Source of the DNA: Druceiella hillmani
Taxonomy: Eukaryota; Arthropoda; Insecta; Lepidoptera; Hepialidae
Assembly (NCBI GenBank): GCA_039881145.1
Contig: JAYKKI010000023.1
Location: 6,585,001 to 6,649,000, forward strand
Reading direction: 5' to 3'
Length of the DNA: 64,000 nucleotides
Shown here: positions 63,745 through 64,000 of the stretch, in pieces
Layout of the letters: each line of letters starts with the position of its first letter
Numbering within the stretch: position 1 is the stretch's first letter
The notes under the pieces: generated by a model
Told to the model about the DNA's origin: nothing
Database searches by the model: none
Seen by the model: the letters and a program-made list of their open reading frames with translations, nothing else
Translations under genes and position numbers: made by a program

Positions 63745-64000
63745 TTTCAGAGTTCCATTCTTCAAAAGGAAAAAAGGAACTCTTGTAAGACCACGTCTTT
63801 ATCCGTCTGTCTATCTATATGTCCCTCAAAACCCTTTTTCTCAGGAATACGTGGAGATACCAAGTTAAAATTAATATGAAATATTTAGGTCTGTGGTCCC
63901 ATAAAGCAGTAAAAAAATTAAGCTTCTAAATCAACGCAATAAAAAAATCCCTAAAAATACGGTCACCTATGGCACATTTTTTGACATTCGCAAATAAATC
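63745..64000. repeat. Short dispersed element, cut by the window end
   Basis: Starts with tcttcaaaaggaaaaaagga, then a gtctgtctatctatatgtc block, aaaacccttttctcagg-like text and ggagataccaag. It is longer at this end than the compact copy at 48975-49262, which lacks the atttaggtctgtggtccc part. Confidence 0.6.

Larger units (their letters stand above)
55590..64000. repeat. Long direct duplication, copy 2
   Basis: Collinear with 39415-49400 and running to the window end. Its start differs from copy 1 by an inserted CA/TA tract (55633-55697). Shows large deletions relative to copy 1 at about 57450 (150 bp), 59455-59490 (about 430 bp) and 61775 (about 1 kb). The block from 60740 onward is visibly more diverged from copy 1 than the block before it. 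Confidence 0.88.

Overview
The window reads as AT-rich, gene-poor nuclear DNA of an animal, most likely an insect. The support is a jockey/CR1-like non-LTR retrotransposon, a Tc1-type transposase, a Helitron-type Pif1 helicase, a copia-type LTR element, long non-coding repeats, many (TA)n/(CA)n tracts, and no operons or dense genes. The species cannot be fixed from the sequence. I found no intact host protein-coding gene; almost everything that can be named is a mobile element or a repeat at some stage of decay. All identity figures are by-eye estimates.

Layout. 1-560 is one copy of a dispersed repeat whose second copy is at 32966-33540. 0.6-3.7 kb holds large foldbacks and two coding relics I cannot identify (2153-2500 minus, 3296-3679 plus). 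4.75-9.06 kb is a nearly complete non-LTR element: ORF1 is intact and ORF2 (endonuclease plus reverse transcriptase) is open except for one in-frame stop. 9.84-10.61 kb is a broken Tc1-like transposase on the minus strand. 10.6-15.4 kb is AT-rich with old repeats. 15.89-17.65 kb is the 3' part of a Helitron on the minus strand, with a decayed helicase and a recognisable 3' hairpin. 21.4-29.0 kb is an old copy of a long repeat. 34.99-39.10 kb is a decayed copia element with both LTRs, a primer binding site and a polypurine tract, inserted inside another copy of part of that long repeat.

The right half is dominated by a pair of direct duplicates, about 39.4-49.4 kb and 55.6 kb to the window end. 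They are roughly 97% alike in their first half and clearly more diverged in their second half. Both carry a tRNA-Pro-derived pseudogene, a 20-bp minisatellite, a long alternating purine-pyrimidine tract and several copies of a short dispersed element. Between them lies about 6 kb of AT-rich DNA with no recognisable genes.

The most unusual signal is a set of short, near-perfect foldbacks with tiny loops. At least four sit at points where homologous copies lose alignment (586-639, 39130-39189, 44847-44880, 59455-59487), which suggests a local repair process that deletes sequence and leaves a snap-back copy.
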